Part shown: positions 21,291 to 31,409 of the stretch, in pieces
Position numbering within the stretch: the first letter of the stretch is position 1
Layout of the letters: every line of letters begins with the position of its first letter
NCBI GenBank assembly: GCA_015179045.1
Contig: WHUZ01000004.1
Span: 1,364,001 to 1,428,000 of the forward strand
Direction: 5' to 3'
Length of the DNA: 64,000 bases
Source of the DNA: Kalaharituber pfeilii
Taxonomy: Eukaryota > Ascomycota > Pezizomycetes > Pezizales > Pezizaceae
The notes under the pieces: model-generated
The model's input: the letters and a program-made list of their open reading frames with translations, nothing else
What the model was told of the DNA's origin: nothing
Database searches by the model: none
Position numbers and translations under genes: made by a program

Positions 21291-22385
21291 CTAGTCAACC
21301 GAAGAATTTGTTACTCCATTCCGTGTTTAATTCCTGCTATTGCCTCGCTACACCCATATTGGATCCCAATAAACATACGTGGTGCCTAATACTTGACTAG
21401 GTACATAATAGTAGTGCATTACAATATATTCGTTATAGGAATATGAGGTCTGGTCCCCCTCATAGAAAATAGGAATATTTTCGTTACTGGCATTATTCTT
21501 ACTTTCGATGCTTAGTCATGTACTGTATATATTCGTGTAACGAGAGAGATGCTATTCCTCTTTTGAGCGCTTATGGATAAGCTTCTTTTACTTTGCTGAC
21601 GTAACCTTGCATACAGGCTACCCAGGATTGGATAGCTGTATCATAAGCCTGGGACCAGGCGTTTAGTGCTAGAGCATACTTGTACGTGTTGGCAGATGTA
21701 TTACTTAAGCTTTATTTCTATATCCTCGCTTACATAACGCATATGCTTAGACACCTCGATAGCAACACGCACTCAGCGCCTGGTCCGAGGCAAAGATAGC
21801 TGTTAAGGCATTCGAAACGCTTCTTCTTTACAATCTACAAACTGAACGCTCACAATACCTAAGAGCTCCAGGACATCTTAGGGAGAGCGAAGAAAACGGA
21901 ATTGAAAGTCTGCAGATTGAAAGAAAGGCACAACAAGCTCAGCAGAAAATCAGTTTTTTTTATTACCCAAACACACATAAATCCGCCCCCCTTCTCTTTA
22001 CCTGTAGCTCCTCCTTCATACGCATCTCTCTCTTCACCTACAAGCCCCCCTTCACCTCCCCCTTCACCCTACTCTCCTTCATCTGTGAGCCACTCACATC
22101 ACACCTGCTCTTACCTACCTCCTTTTATATAAGCTCTCCCTACGACTTTTGCACCTACTTCCGCGTGTATTTTAGTATCTCTTAGTATAAGAATATTACC
22201 CCGCCGTCAAAGGATATGCTTGTAACGGAAGAATGTTAGTACAATGTATCTATATTGTGTTCATCCCCTTTATTGGTACAGTTAGCAAATACCGGCATCT
22301 GCACGTTTGAACCGCTTGTTGCTTGTATTAGTCATTGGAAATGAAAGAAAAGAGAGTTTCTCGCAATAATACTCAAATGGCCTCG

Positions 22386-22387
<2 letters not shown>
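21291..22387. other. intergenic, no gene seen
   Basis: Mixed sequence with short low-complexity CTCCTTCAC-type repeats at about 22005-22080. No coding signal that I trust. One possible small transposon is listed separately at 21640-21794. Confidence 0.4.
21640..21794. mobile_element. possible 155-bp MITE with 9-bp duplication
   Basis: GATAGCTGT occurs on both sides (21631-21639 and 21795-21803). Inside, GGACCAGGCGTTTAGTGC near the left end pairs with GCACTCAGCGCCTGGTCC near the right end. A 9-bp duplication would suit a Mutator-type element. The inverted repeats do not reach the very ends, so this is tentative. Confidence 0.4.
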
Positions 22388-22425
<38 letters not shown>

Positions 22426-22469
22426 CTCTTCACGTAACCCCGCTTGCAGCTGTTCGCCATGGCAGGGCC
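22388..22469 (-). mobile_element. LINE-tail insertion, type A, long poly(A)
   Basis: On the minus strand the core CCCTGCCATGGCGAACAGCT...GGGGTTACGTGA is followed by an A run of about 40. No clear target duplication was found, so the exact ends are approximate. Confidence 0.65.
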
Positions 22470-22917
22470 ATATTGTTAGTTAGGCAATACAATTTCTTCC
22501 CACGTCCTGTTCTCGTGCCCAGTTAGGACTGGGTCTTTGCACCTCTTGGCAGCACCCAGTGCCCGTCTGGCAACAAGAACACCCACGTCTGTATCTTCAA
22601 CACTCATGAAACGGAATAGCTGACGCAGTTGATTCAACATTCCTTGCAATATCTACGATGTATCCTCTCCATTTTGGCAAGGCTTTGAAGTTGTACAGTG
22701 GTAACAGGTGAGGGAATTGTGACGCGCTCAAAGTGGATACTTGGCATTTGCAGGGGTGTGCCAACTACTTTATATGGTAGTATACCAACCCAATCAGGAC
22801 GCTTGGCGTCAACGCATTCCCTGTAACCTCCACAACCGGAATACCGAATGGTACCCGAACTGGCGGAGGATTCCGGATATTTCTGCATGTAAAGGTAACA
22901 CCCACAGATTTTGCTCA

Positions 22918-23276
22918 GAGCAGGAAAAATACTTGGAGCACAACTGGTAATAATTATACTATGAATAATTATGTATGTAGTTATGAACATAATATTCTTA
23001 ACCAATAGAAATCTAGAAGCGCAGCAATTAAATTGATTACATCGTCTTCATTATGGTCTTGTGAGTAGGGTGACTTACCTACAGCTGGCAGCAGCACAGT
23101 ATTCTTCTATTAGATGCATTCTACCCTGATATTACGCATAACCGGGATATTGCGCAGCGTCGTGTAAGCGAAAAAAGATTATTATGCATACAGATTACTG
23201 CGCAACCCCTGCATGCGCAAAGGATTGGCAAAACGCACGCTTACCCAATTTAGAAATAGGGCTCGTGGTGGGCTGT
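22918..23276 (+). repeat. dispersed repeat R1, copy 2
   Basis: Same-orientation copy of 12572-12915. It continues through about 330 bases absent from copy 1 and then rejoins homology at about 23619. Confidence 0.75.
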
Positions 23277-23853
23277 ACTGTAGTCTTGTTCGTCCATTTT
23301 GGCAATTGGTGGAGGACACCACACCATTCCAGTAATCGATCGATTGCTACAGAGTGGCGGAAAGTCTGGGGAATTATGCAGCGCCAATGTACTCATGCGC
23401 AGATACTGAAGTGCGCAGATACTGAAGTACGCATTACCATTGGTTCGGAAGTATGCGCTGCGCTAATGATCTGGCAAACCCCTTCTACTAGTACGGAGGT
23501 ACAGTATATTCCAGAAGTGGTTGGGACTGTGATCTCTTCGCTCTACGTAATGTATGGAGTGCAGTCAAACTGGCTAGCTATGCCAAATTCAGGCTCTGAG
23601 GAACCTTGCGATTAGTGTTTCATGTGGAACCAGGATATTTTCGTCCAATCGGCTTGCAGTTGTGAGCTGCAGCCTGTTGCCATACCCTTCACTTGCATCC
23701 CTGCACCATCTTGGTTGTAAGAAGGTGGGAGTAATGCACGAATGGGAATCAGTATTTGGGTTAATGGGAATTTCTGGCATCCCCAGAGTGCGGGGCAAGG
23801 CTACGCAACAGGTTGTCTTGGCACAGCCGTCATTAAGTATGCACAGGACCAGG

Positions 23854-23912
23854 AGCCCTGCCTTGGCGAACAGCTGCACGCGGGGTCTTGTGATATAAAA
23901 AAAAAAAAAAAA
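23854..23912 (+). mobile_element. 59-bp LINE-tail micro-insertion, type A
   Basis: Core AGCCCTGCCTTGGCGAACAG...GGGGTCTTGTGATAT plus poly(A), flanked by GACCAGG at 23847-23853 and 23913-23919. The inverted paralogue near 18140-18160 reads straight through the site with a single GACCAGGC, so the empty site is preserved. Confidence 0.85.
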
Positions 23913-24034
23913 GACCAGGCGCACACCCGCAGCGATCTCCCGCTCTGATAGGCGGGTACACACTGCTGGGTTCCCCTTGCATCCACGCAGATTGTCTTGG
24001 CGCTACCTTGATGTACTAGTGGCCGACTCTTTAT

Positions 24035-24420
24035 CTCTTCCAAACTCAAGGTACTTATACAGGCCTGGCTCCATGAGCTGCCCACAAACTGCCATCGCAC
24101 ACTAAGTGAAACCCTTCAACACACGCAACCAGGCCACTCTTGTACCTGAAATACTCTCCAAAGATGATGAGACCACAAATCGGAGTTCCTAACTGATTTT
24201 CACGATTCCAAACAGTCTTCTAAACACAGCTGAACTGACACTCTATGTCTTCCAGGATTTGCTTATGAATCTCCATCATGTCCGTTGAAGCACGTGGGAA
24301 TACTGACGCTTGTGAGAATGTTGCGACTATAGAACTGCCAACTGAAACGAATGTGGATAGTCCTGAACTTCAAAATCTGACATCATGAAGTATTTCTGGA
24401 CGCACCACTACAAACAATTA
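24035..24420 (+). pseudogene. recurrent unknown family, decayed copy
   Basis: The order of family blocks can be followed: a piece like CTTCCATGAG...ATGCC, then GAAATACTCTCCAAAGATGATGAG, a second CTATGTCTTCCAGG, then ACTGACGCTTGTGAGAATG and GAACTGCCAACTGAAACGAATG. Many substitutions and indels leave no usable frame. It is the inverted partner of 17590-17995. Confidence 0.5.
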
Positions 24421-25697
24421 TTAGAAGCCCAAATGCACAGCATGATTTTGCATACTGCACAACATCTTCACGACAGCATAAATCCTGGAAGCAATTGGGA
24501 GAATAGGAACATATTTGGTACTACAATAGTCAGTGTGCTGGAGTATTCGTATATATAGATATGTACACAACCCTGAGAACTCGGTTATGGATAATTGGCT
24601 GCTTTCGACAAGGACTGGTACCACGGAAAGCTTCAGAAGTCATTTTTCATCTCTATAATTTAATTCCACTTTGCGCTCCTTTTTGTTTTGCAGAATTTTT
24701 TTTGGATTGTATTGGCGTCAAACAGTAGTCTCATTAGGATAGTCTCATTTTTACTTTTGGGTGACCCTAAGTAGTTGTCCGGGCTTGGCATTTAGTTTGA
24801 CGTGGGATTCAACAGCGCCGTTGGAATAGACTCCAATGATGCCAATACTATATATGTACGACACGATAGGTACCCTGCGGTTTGAACGACGTTTGGTAAT
24901 TTTCCCTCGACTGCTTCTCTTAGTAGAGTACAGTCTATATACGTCTGATGCCATTTTCGCTATAGAGTCTTGTTACGCGCTCCTTCCTTTTTTTCTCTTT
25001 TCCTTTCTTTCTTGTCGTTCCTCCCCCTCTTTTTTTACACTCTTGTTTACGCCATGTTCATTACCAATGGCAAGATGGCGTAGCTTGGTGCATAACGAAT
25101 TGGCGGGAGGTGTGTGGGGATGAGGAACAGGGCGCCTACCTTACTGTGGAGCAGGGATGGACATGCGGGGGTGGCGGCGCAAATTTAATATTTAGAATGC
25201 GGACCAAAACAACGGAACGTTGCAATATGCAAAGAATAAGCTTTGCAAATCGGTCGAATAGTGTCGGCGATCGCATGAATTTGCAAACCATGGTTCCAGT
25301 AAGTTGGAATATTCGCATAGATCTCGAGAATCTTCATGTATATTTTAGTTCGCGATTTTTAGCCAGGTAAGATTGCCAACAAGAAAAGCGAAGATCGGAA
25401 CAGCGCAAGCCAGCAGGTCTGTACTAGTATATGATAGTTTCAACTTAATAATTCTGCACTCAATTTAAAGGTCTGACAATAGACGATATTTTGCAGGAAA
25501 CGTCACTTGCTGTTCTAATCTGAGTACTTCGTGCCATTGCTGACTCAACTTGGTACTCTATGTTGTAACGTGCATGCCCAAGCAAAGCCCTGCCGATCTT
25601 TCATTGCTTCTTACACGTGCAAAACTAGTGTACTTAATGCTTATGAAAGCCTGCAAGGTGGGGCTCAACTGTTGGGACACAGGGATCACTTCGTCTT
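24421..25697. other. 3' flank of decayed family copy
   Basis: Carries TTTTGCAGAATTTT at about 24688 and the C/T tract at about 24985-25055, the same arrangement as behind the intact genes. No gene seen. Confidence 0.5.
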
Positions 25698-25749
25698 GGG
25701 GATTAGGCAATATTGGGGTAAGTAAGTGTATTATGCAAGCCTAATCCCC
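25698..25749. mobile_element. 52-bp foldback sequence
   Basis: GGGGATTAGGC and GCCTAATCCCC are perfect 11-bp inverted ends around 30 bases. No convincing target duplication is seen. It may be a miniature transposon or a simple hairpin. Confidence 0.4.
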
Positions 25750-25769
25750 AGGGTCACTGTATGATACTA

Positions 25770-26902
25770 GCCGAAAAAATAAGTATCCGGACAGGCGACC
25801 AATGCATATTATGCGCTATGCAGTTTTTAGTATAAACTAGCATATTTTTGTATGGTTGGCTCCTTAGACCAGTCCAAATTTCATGATAGCGTCCAATTTT
25901 ATTATGTCAGAAGTATCCGGACAGCTGACCTAATGAAATCCGGACAGCTGACATAATGAATTTGGGTCTTCTCCGCAATTCTGGAGACCCCCTCATACAG
26001 CAGCAGAATAAATACAAGAACAAGGTAATATATACTAGGACGGCAGGCAAAAAATGTCCGGGTAAAGACTCAATTATCATACTAAGTAAGATACTAATAT
26101 TCTTGTAGGTGCTAAAATAACCCCCTTGGAAAAGAACAGCCATTGTGGCCTATATTGAGGTATTCGCATACCAAATAGCTGAAATCAACATGCACTGACA
26201 TCATTGAGAATGGAGTTTTGAGAGCTTCACATATACATCAGCTACAAATCTGAAGTTGTAATAAAGTGCAGATGAGAGTACTGCAACTGGAGGTAAGTCA
26301 CTACTGCTTGTTTTCACTGCTATTGTAGTGCTCTTCTGTAGCCTGTTCCAGAGGCTGTTCCGGAGGCTGTTTGAGTAGCTGTTGACATGCTACGAGCAGC
26401 TGTTCGAGCAGCTGTTTAAGAGGGTATTCCGGAGGCTGTTTCGGGCGCTGTTTCGGAGGTTGTTTCGGAGGTTGTTTCGGAGGTTGTTTCGGAGGTTGTT
26501 TGAGCTCGGACAGCCTCTTAAACAGTATTTCAATGGTCTCTGGAAAAGCCCTGTCTCAAAATCTTAGGATCTATCAGAATAGTAGTCAGACTATCAAAAT
26601 AGTAAGTTTTGATCATTATAATGCCTGAACCTGTACTTATTCGTAGTTGCCTGTAGTGCCATTTTCATATTCCTAGTAAAGGACCTACATCTATTTGCCT
26701 TGTCCTCATACGTAGGTATAGGACTGTTGGTGTTGCAAGTCCCAAATTCGTTATGTCAGCTGTCCGGATACTTCTGACATAATAAAATTGGACACTATCC
26801 TGAGTGTCATAGCCAAGCATACGAAAATATGCTAGTTTATGCCTAATACTACATAGCGCATAATATGCATTTACCCCCTGTCCGGATACTTATTTTTTCG
26901 GC
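25770..26902. mobile_element. 1133-bp TA-flanked DNA element with about 200-bp inverted ends (E1)
   Basis: TA at 25768-25769 and 26903-26904 flank long inverted repeats that start GCCGAAAAAATAAGTATCCG. Each end also contains AATGCATATTATGCGCTATG and further in TATCCGGACAGCTGAC. The interior has no intact transposase, only a 12-bp tandem repeat. The TA duplication is that of Tc1/mariner/pogo-type elements, so this is a non-autonomous member. It is related to 38183-39211 and to the 73-bp element at 15541. Confidence 0.8.
26441..26502 (+). repeat. 12-bp tandem repeat inside E1
   Basis: TTGTTTCGGAGG is repeated about four to five times with variants on both sides, encoding LFRR repeats in one frame. 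A similar imperfect CAGCTGC-rich repeat fills the interior of E2. Confidence 0.75.
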
Positions 26903-26939
26903 TAGTACGGAGTACCGAGCACTCGGGTATTCACATTCC

Positions 26940-27345
26940 TGGGCGAGCATTGGATGACTTCCCTTGGGGGCAGATTCACGGATTCACAGAAATATTTCAC
27001 AGACGAACAAAAGAGGTTAGGTAACGTAGAATTAAAACTGCACAGTGTAATTTGCATATCCAACCTCAACACAAAAAAATGAAATACTTCGCCGCACTTA
27101 AATTTACACGTCTTGCACTGTTCTTGTGCCTACGCTAAAATATGTCCACTCATATAGATGATGAGTTGGAAAAAGCGCTTCAGTCTACTGAGCCTTCAAA
27201 TCAAGCGACAACGACGAAAGCGATCTTATTTGATTCAAGCAGCAGTACGAAGTGCTAAAATGTCATAGCTGTGTGAACGATAGGTGTAGATAGTTTTGCA
27301 TGCAATAATAGGCGTATAAGGTACTTACCTTTGTAGTGTGATGTG
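26940..27345 (+). repeat. local direct repeat, copy 1
   Basis: GATTCACAGA...ACGAACAAAAGAGGTTAGG...CTTACCTTTG recurs at about 27760-28250 in the same orientation with moderate divergence. Both match the block at about 15.5-15.95 kb in inverse orientation. Between the copies (27346-27759) I see no gene. Confidence 0.6.
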
Positions 27346-28848
27346 CTGAAAAATTTGAGAATCTGAGAGTCTGAGAATTTTATTTTGTGGTTACCTAGGG
27401 TCTGGCACAGAAATTTGGACTAGGAATCTGGGTCTGTGAATCTGCAGATCTACAGCTCTCAGACATCAGCAAACCAGGGTTCCTCACAGGAATTCTGGAT
27501 CTTGGCAACCGCTCAAGACTGCCTTAGCTCCCTCATTCGCCCCTGGAGTCTTATTTGGAGCCACTTGACATTACTACACAGCTGCTTACTAGCAGACCAG
27601 AAAGGTCAATTCTTGATGGCATTTAGTCTGATAATTCCTTCTGCACTGATGATGATTGCTAACAAAAGTAACCTGTGCAGAACAATACTATATAAGCTGA
27701 ATTGGTTGCCGTTTTTACAGAGTTCACCTCTACCGGCATACGGGGCTTAGTCAATGGATAACTTCCCGTGGTCGCAGATTGACAGATTCACAGGCTTATC
27801 AGTGCTACATCGCCAAGAACTATTTTCAATCTCCCGTCCAGATTCTTACATCTGGCAGAACCCCCTTCTCTCCCGGATTCCAGACCGGCAAAAACTTTTC
27901 AGATGAACAAAAGAGGTTCGGTAACGTAGTATTAAAATTGCATATCTTGTAATTTGCATATCTAGCCTCAAGATCAAAAATTAACAGGTCGTCCCCCTTA
28001 AATGTATACCAAAGTACAAAAATATCTCCATTCAGACAGATGATGAGTTGAAAGAAGCTCTCTTGTTAATTATTTGCTTGAGTCGATTAGGTCTTCAAAT
28101 CAAGCGACAACTATGAAAGCGATTTTATTTGATTCAAGCAGCAATACGAAGTGCTAAAATGTCGTAGTATGTGAGTGAGAAATGTGGTTAGTTGTGCATG
28201 CAATAAAAGCATACAAGGTACTTTACCTTTGACGTAGTGGTACTGTCGCGTGATGTGCACAGATATTTGAGCATCTGGGGATCTGGGAATTTTTATGTTT
28301 TGGTTGTGGTGGAACGGACAACGGATAAGAAGAAGGATGTCGGGGTCAGCGGCAGGCGTCTAAGAATTCTCGCAGGGTGGCGATGCTGATCGCTCCGCCC
28401 TTCGCCAAGAAAAAACAAAGAGGGAAAATATCTATCAAAAAAAAAGGAAAAAAGGTAATCTGTTCCGCGACCATGGAAATATCTAATACTTAGTTTGATA
28501 AAAAGGAAAAAGGAAATCTGATCAGCGACCATAGAAACATCTAATACTTATTTTTTTTAATTTTTAAGTTACTGTACGAGTAACAAGTCTGCGGCGGATA
28601 TTTTAAGGTCTTGGCATCAGACCAAGCCTACTGTAAGGTGGACATCGAATCGCTTGAAAATTAGTCGCCTGCGTCTTGTTAATCGTCTCAATATTTGAGG
28701 CTTCCAATTGGGTTGGGATTGGGTAAGGCTATGAATATGGAAAGTCTGTTGCGCGTGCTTTTAGCTATGAACGGTTAGCGCGATGAGCCAAATGGCAATG
28801 ACATGGAGCCAGTGCAACTCACCCATACAGAGTTGCAGGTAGAGATTA

Positions 28849-29273
28849 GGGTGCGGTTTCTGGTCGCAGGTTGCGTTGCTGGGGTTTGCTGCAACGACAG
28901 TCAGGATGCTGGGGTTTAACATCAATATTAAACCGTATTTTTCATGGGGTTTAACATCAATATGTCGCAGGTTGCGTTGCTGGGGTTTGCTGCAACGACA
29001 GTCAGGATGCTGGGGTTTAACATCAATATTAAACCGTATTTTTCAACGGTTTAATATTGATGTTAAACCCCATGAAAAATACGGTTTAATATTGATGTTA
29101 AACCCCATGAAAAATACGGTTTAATATTGATGTTAAACCCCATGAAAAATACGGTTTAATATTGATGTTAAACCCCATGAAAAATACGGTTTAATATTGA
29201 TGTTAAACCCCAGCATCCTGACTGTCGTTGCAGCAAACCCCAGCAACGCAACCTGCGACCAGAAACCGCACCC
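28849..29273. mobile_element. 425-bp TA-flanked foldback element with internal tandem repeats
   Basis: TA at 28847-28848 and 29274-29275. The inverted ends (about 70 bp) start GGGTGCGGTTTCTGGTCGCA. The left end is itself duplicated in part (the block with TTGCTGCAACGACAGTCAGG appears twice). The right half holds a run of about 35-bp repeats, CCATGAAAAATACGGTTTAA followed by TATTGATGTTAAACC, and the left side holds their inverse. No coding capacity. It sits between the upstream block and the promoter of family copy 3. Confidence 0.8.
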
Positions 29274-29316
29274 TACATACGGACAATTTACAAACTCCAG
29301 ACACAATTCTTGTCTC

Positions 29317-29324
29317 TTATAAAA
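29317..29324 (+). promoter_or_regulatory. TATA box of family copy 3
   Basis: TTATAAAA, about 130 bases before ATG 29453. The leader between them carries a short upstream ATG frame of 14 codons (29330-29374, MPFPRNTLQ...), also present upstream of copy 1. Confidence 0.55.
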
Positions 29325-29452
29325 CCACCATGCCATTCCCTCGAAATACGCTCCAGTCCCACTTTCAACGGTGAAGAAGCTCATGCGAATATTTACTCAA
29401 AGTTCCCATTAATCCTCTTCAACCTTTGCTCACAACCTTCATCTCCATCTAA

Positions 29453-30160
29453 ATGAACTCCAACGATGATCCAGACATGTACATCAGTATCGCTCGAGAT
29501 TTTTCCATTGGCATGGTTCTGGTCCTTTTGTGCTTACACAGAATAGCTCAGGACATGAATGAACGCCAGCAGCGCCCGACACCAACACCACCGGAAATGG
29601 GCAATGAAGTCCTCAATGCATCTGTGGGTGCAGAAGAACTCGACCCACAACCCAATACTCCTACCCATGCTACTCCAGAGCCAGAAATCCTTTCTGGAGT
29701 TCACGGCAACAGAAGTCAGAACCCCCGCACCAACTGTCCACCACTCCCAACTGTACTCCGAACGCATGGTAACCATGCTTATTTGGCACCCCATGTCTTC
29801 CATGAAATGCCTGCACCACAAAACCCTAGAGGCCATCAGGACGCACCAGGCCACATCCCATCGACATATGTGGCTTTGAGGTCACCAAATGAGAGTGTCA
29901 ACAGAGATATGGTGAGCCAGCAAGAACCTGCTGAACTGACGGGAGTCGAGAGTACACAAGGTTGTGGAAATACAATGCCGCCGGTGGAGCTTCCGTCCGA
30001 AACGAATTCACAGGATACCAAAATTCAAGTTTTGATGCGAGGAAGCATTCCCGGAGAGACTGCCGGTGACACCAGGAAGACCAAACTGAAAACCAAACTG
30101 AAAACTTCATATCAGAAGCTGCATCATTTCCTCCGCCAGCGTAAATCCCAGTCGAAGTAA
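29453..30160 (+). CDS. recurrent unknown family, copy 3 (235 aa)
   Basis: Near-identical to copy 1, with about a dozen replacements, most of them in the disordered middle and the Arg/Gly stretch before the C-terminus. Blocks seen: N-terminal hydrophobic helix, HVFHEMPA, the QGCGN Cys motif, VELPSETNSQDT, and a basic KTKLKTKLKTSYQKLHH tail. The high identity to an inverted copy 15 kb away, in an array of much more diverged copies, indicates recent duplication or gene conversion. The 3' flank up to about 31.1 kb is shared as well. The frame is intact, with no intron needed. Confidence 0.7.
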   Translation: MNSNDDPDMYISIARDFSIGMVLVLLCLHRIAQDMNERQQRPTPTPPEMGNEVLNASVGAEELDPQPNTPTHATPEPEILSGVHGNRSQNPRTNCPPLPTVLRTHGNHAYLAPHVFHEMPAPQNPRGHQDAPGHIPSTYVALRSPNESVNRDMVSQQEPAELTGVESTQGCGNTMPPVELPSETNSQDTKIQVLMRGSIPGETAGDTRKTKLKTKLKTSYQKLHHFLRQRKSQSK

Positions 30161-31330
30161 CAGGGAACACCGAAGCATGAAGCGAAGGGGCAATATACGA
30201 CTCCGGATGTGAAGGAGGACTTTCGCACAGAGTCCTAGATGATCCTGAGATTGCTTATAGAAAATTGGTGCCATCGTAAAGGACTAGAAGGAACTGCGGA
30301 AGTCACTTTACTATTTCATAAGTTACTTCTGCTCTTGCATTTCTTTCCAGTATTTTATTTTCTGTTAGTATTTGTTCTTGGGTTCATGATTTTGTATTGC
30401 AAGTGGTACAGATATCTGGGGGTATGGTCTAAGCTCGCATTGATATCGGATATTAGGTTTGGGTCTATCGGTATTAGTTAGGCTCATGTCGGTGCGATAG
30501 GGCATGATAGGGGGTGTGGGTACGGCGGGGACGGGGGGAAATTATTTGGGAAATTGACATTTTCTTTTTCACAACTACTCTTTCTGTATTGATTCAGGTC
30601 CACTAGTCCGCTCCGGAGTCATGGCTCCGGAGTCATGTTACACAATCTCCTCCTCCTTCTTACTATTTTTGTTTTTGTTTTTTGTGCTCTTCCTGTTTTC
30701 TTTCTCTTTTCTCCATATGTCGAAATGTTTATTAACGACGGCAATGATGATCATCCAAGCTGCAGCCACTATTATTCGTATAGAGTGCAGCCCTGTGATG
30801 TGATGATGGCACTAGAAACTTGCAACATTTGTATGTATGCACTCGCAAGTACAACTTCACTGGCTGGGGAATGCCATCTATACGATTATTCAACTTTCAA
30901 CGGCTGCACCTAGGTAATGGAAGCCAATTAGGAAATTATGATATGAATGTGTTGCAATTGCAAGTATACTTAGGAAGACGGCGTTGCGCATGTCGTTACT
31001 TGAGGAGCGTCCATATTCCAATTTGCGTAATCGTTATCACCTTTTACTCATCTGGCCATCTTTTCCCGATAGGGGACGAGGGGTGTGGTTGCAGGGGTGG
31101 GGGGAAGGGACGGGTAGTGCAGGGATGTCTGAGATCATACTAATGTATCATAGGTATAGGTAAAGTTGTATGCACTCTAACTGGCCCAAGCATGTGGTGT
31201 ATGCCACAAGCGAAGCACATGGCTCCCGCCAACCAAAATTAAAGTTTACCCCGCATGTCGCAACAGACGCCATGATTTTATTTCCAACGTTACCAAAAAA
31301 ATTTAAGCTCTGCAAATCCGCCGAGTTAGT
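30161..31330. other. 3' flank of family copy 3
   Basis: Contains TTTCCAGTATTTTATTTT at about 30345-30362, ATGTTACACAATCTCC followed by a C/T tract at about 30635-30720, and a block GCCATCTATACGATTATTCAA also found behind copy 4. No further gene seen. Confidence 0.5.
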
Positions 31331-31331
31331 G

Positions 31332-31407
31332 CCGTTAAATGGTGTAACAGTAGCACATTGGACTTTTGACTCGCGTAACCTGGGTCTAGCTCCCTTATCA
31401 TTTACGG
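31332..31407 (+). pseudogene. decayed tRNA-Gln-like sequence
   Basis: 76 bases. 5' CCGTTAA and 3' TTTACGG can pair at six of seven acceptor positions. A D-arm-like GGTGTAACAGTAGCAC is followed by a TTTTGAC loop with anticodon TTG. The T-arm is degraded. The copy at 36763 keeps a better anticodon stem. Read as a remnant, not a working tRNA. Confidence 0.4.
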
Positions 31408-31409
31408 TA

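Larger units (their letters stand above)
23385..31140. repeat. right arm of the giant imperfect inverted repeat
   Basis: Reverse-complement counterpart of 12953-18605, longer because of arm-specific insertions: the tail at 23854, the 1.1-kb element at 25770, a local duplication (26.94-27.34 against 27.76-28.27 kb) and the 425-bp element at 28849. Block order is conserved throughout. Confidence 0.75.

Noticed and set aside
22634..23005. Minus-strand frame of about 120 codons that looks somewhat protein-like
   Set aside because: Its upstream half lies in repeat R1, which is noncoding in the other copy, and no motif is recognisable.
28849..29273. CRISPR-like array of about 35-bp units
   Set aside because: The repeats are head-to-tail without unique spacers, lie within inverted ends with TA duplications, and the genome is eukaryotic.
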